A DNA stretch of 34,412 bases from NCBI GenBank assembly GCA_947259185.1, contig CAMYKT010000019.1:1-34412 (forward strand). Direction: 5' to 3'. Below the pieces are notes generated by a model that worked only from the letters and a program-made list of their open reading frames with translations, did no database searches and was not told where the DNA came from. Positions 33,747-34,412 of this stretch are shown piece after piece. Position 1 is the first letter of the stretch. Each line of letters opens with the position of its first letter. The translations under genes were made by a program, and so were the position numbers. Source of the stretch: an uncultured Methanobacteriaceae archaeon (GTDB lineage Archaea; Methanobacteriota; Methanobacteria; Methanobacteriales; Methanobacteriaceae).

Positions 33747-33768
33747 CACTATCATCAATTATCAAAAC

Positions 33769-34412
33769 ATGGAAAGCAAAATATATGAATGTGATGTGCT
33801 GATTATTGGGTCGGGAGGGGCTGGATGCAGAGCTGCCATAGAAGTCTCAGATCATAATTTAGAACCTTTAATAATTTCTAAGGGATTATCATTCAAATCA
33901 GGGTGCACTGGAATGGCTGAAGGGGGATATAATGCTGCCTTTGCTTTTGTGGACTGTGATGATAACCTGGATATTCACTACCAGGATACGCTCCAGGGAG
34001 GAGGATACCTTAATAATCCTGAACTGGCCCGTATTTTAGTTGATGAGTCTCCAGATCGTCTGGTAGATCTTGAAAACTATGGTGCTCTTTTTGATCGTCA
34101 GGAATCAGGTGAACTGGATCAAAGGCCATTTGGGGGGCAGACTTTTCGTCGTACCTGTTTTCAAGGAGACCGGACAGGGCATGAAATTATAACTGCCCTT
34201 AAGGAGGAGATATATCGCCGGGAAATCTCCACCTTAGATGAAATAATGATAATTTCCCTCTTACTGGATGATGACCAGAACAAAGTGCAGGGTGCGGTGG
34301 GACTTTCTTTAAAGGATTCTGAATTAATCATATTCAAAGCCAGATCCACCATACTGGCCACTGGAGGGGCGGGGCAGATTTATCCGGTAACCTCCAACAC
34401 CATGCAAAAAGG
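33769..34412 (+). CDS. tfrA: Thiol:fumarate reductase flavoprotein subunit A, N-terminal part (runs off the right edge)
   Basis: About 214 residues of the FrdA/SdhA/TfrA flavoprotein family. The FAD dinucleotide fold is DVLIIGSGGAGCRAAIE at the N-terminus, followed by SGCTGMAEGGYNAA, GGGYLNNPELARILVDE, then TGGAGQIYPVTSNT near the window end. TfrA in methanogens reduces fumarate with coenzyme M and coenzyme B thiols. The His that binds FAD covalently in SdhA/FrdA (SHTxAAxGG) is absent here, which fits the non-covalent FAD of TfrA. Placement next to sepS matches the Methanothermobacter order. An SdhA/FrdA-like enzyme or L-aspartate oxidase cannot be fully excluded from the fragment. Confidence 0.85.
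   Translation, partial: MESKIYECDVLIIGSGGAGCRAAIEVSDHNLEPLIISKGLSFKSGCTGMAEGGYNAAFAFVDCDDNLDIHYQDTLQGGGYLNNPELARILVDESPDRLVDLENYGALFDRQESGELDQRPFGGQTFRRTCFQGDRTGHEIITALKEEIYRREISTLDEIMIISLLLDDDQNKVQGAVGLSLKDSELIIFKARSTILATGGAGQIYPVTSNTMQK

Noticed and set aside
33473..33768. tRNA or other RNA gene in the sepS-tfrA spacer
   Set aside because: No T-arm (GGTTCRANNCC) or cloverleaf pattern was seen, only A+T-rich promoter sequence.

Overview
The window comes from a methanogenic archaeon of the Methanobacteriales, most likely Methanobacterium or a close relative. The evidence is the gene set and layout: O-phosphoseryl-tRNA synthetase (SepRS) divergent from a thiol:fumarate reductase-like flavoprotein, a fused formaldehyde-activating enzyme/hexulose-6-phosphate synthase, an Alba chromatin protein, CTP-type riboflavin kinase, a DUF63 membrane protein and TrpB2. 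BRE/TATA promoters, GGTG/GAGG ribosome sites, A+T-rich spacers and T-rich terminators fit this. From memory, the order resembles the Methanothermobacter thermautotrophicus segment MTH1474-MTH1502 (trpB2 = MTH1476, SepRS = MTH1501, tfrA = MTH1502). No tRNA, rRNA, CRISPR array, insertion sequence or phage gene was seen.

Layout. 1-2.4 kb: start of an MFS exporter, then a Na+/H+ antiporter and a pirin. 2.5-5.7 kb: two small membrane proteins with a frameshifted small gene between them, fae-hps, and a small N/T-rich anchored protein. 5.9-7.2 kb: trpB2 with a palindromic TRP-box operator. 7.4-10.0 kb: DUF1786, PHP-domain and DUF63 genes. 10.1-11.7 kb: leuA, with a structured leader and a duplicated 3' end. 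11.8-15.4 kb: a CHASE4/HAMP/PAS histidine kinase and its response regulator. 15.6 kb: alba. 16.1-18.7 kb: a PadR-regulated ABC-2 exporter. 19.0-20.4 kb: a TIM-barrel protein and a TMEM175-like channel. 20.4-22.2 kb: a SoxB-like hydrolase next to a DsrE-family protein. 22.3-26.4 kb: remnant of an acetolactate decarboxylase, small orphan genes, a soluble P-type-ATPase-like HAD phosphatase, LysE-type exporter, alanine dehydrogenase/ornithine cyclodeaminase-like enzyme and an isoprenylcysteine methyltransferase-like membrane protein. 26.7-29.6 kb: gatA and a domain-swapped GATase/P-loop protein. 29.7-31.6 kb: ribK-ribB-KaiC-like. 31.9-34.4 kb: SepRS (sepS) and the 5' part of tfrA.

Most of this is conserved housekeeping. 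The parts most worth a second look are the SoxB-like/DsrE pair without Sox partners, a GATase/CobB-like protein with reversed domain order, two decayed genes hidden in spacers, a paired 7-5-7 operator upstream of padR, the TRP-box promoter, and two short tandem duplications (one after leuA, one inside the response regulator). All calls come from reading the sequence. No database search was run.
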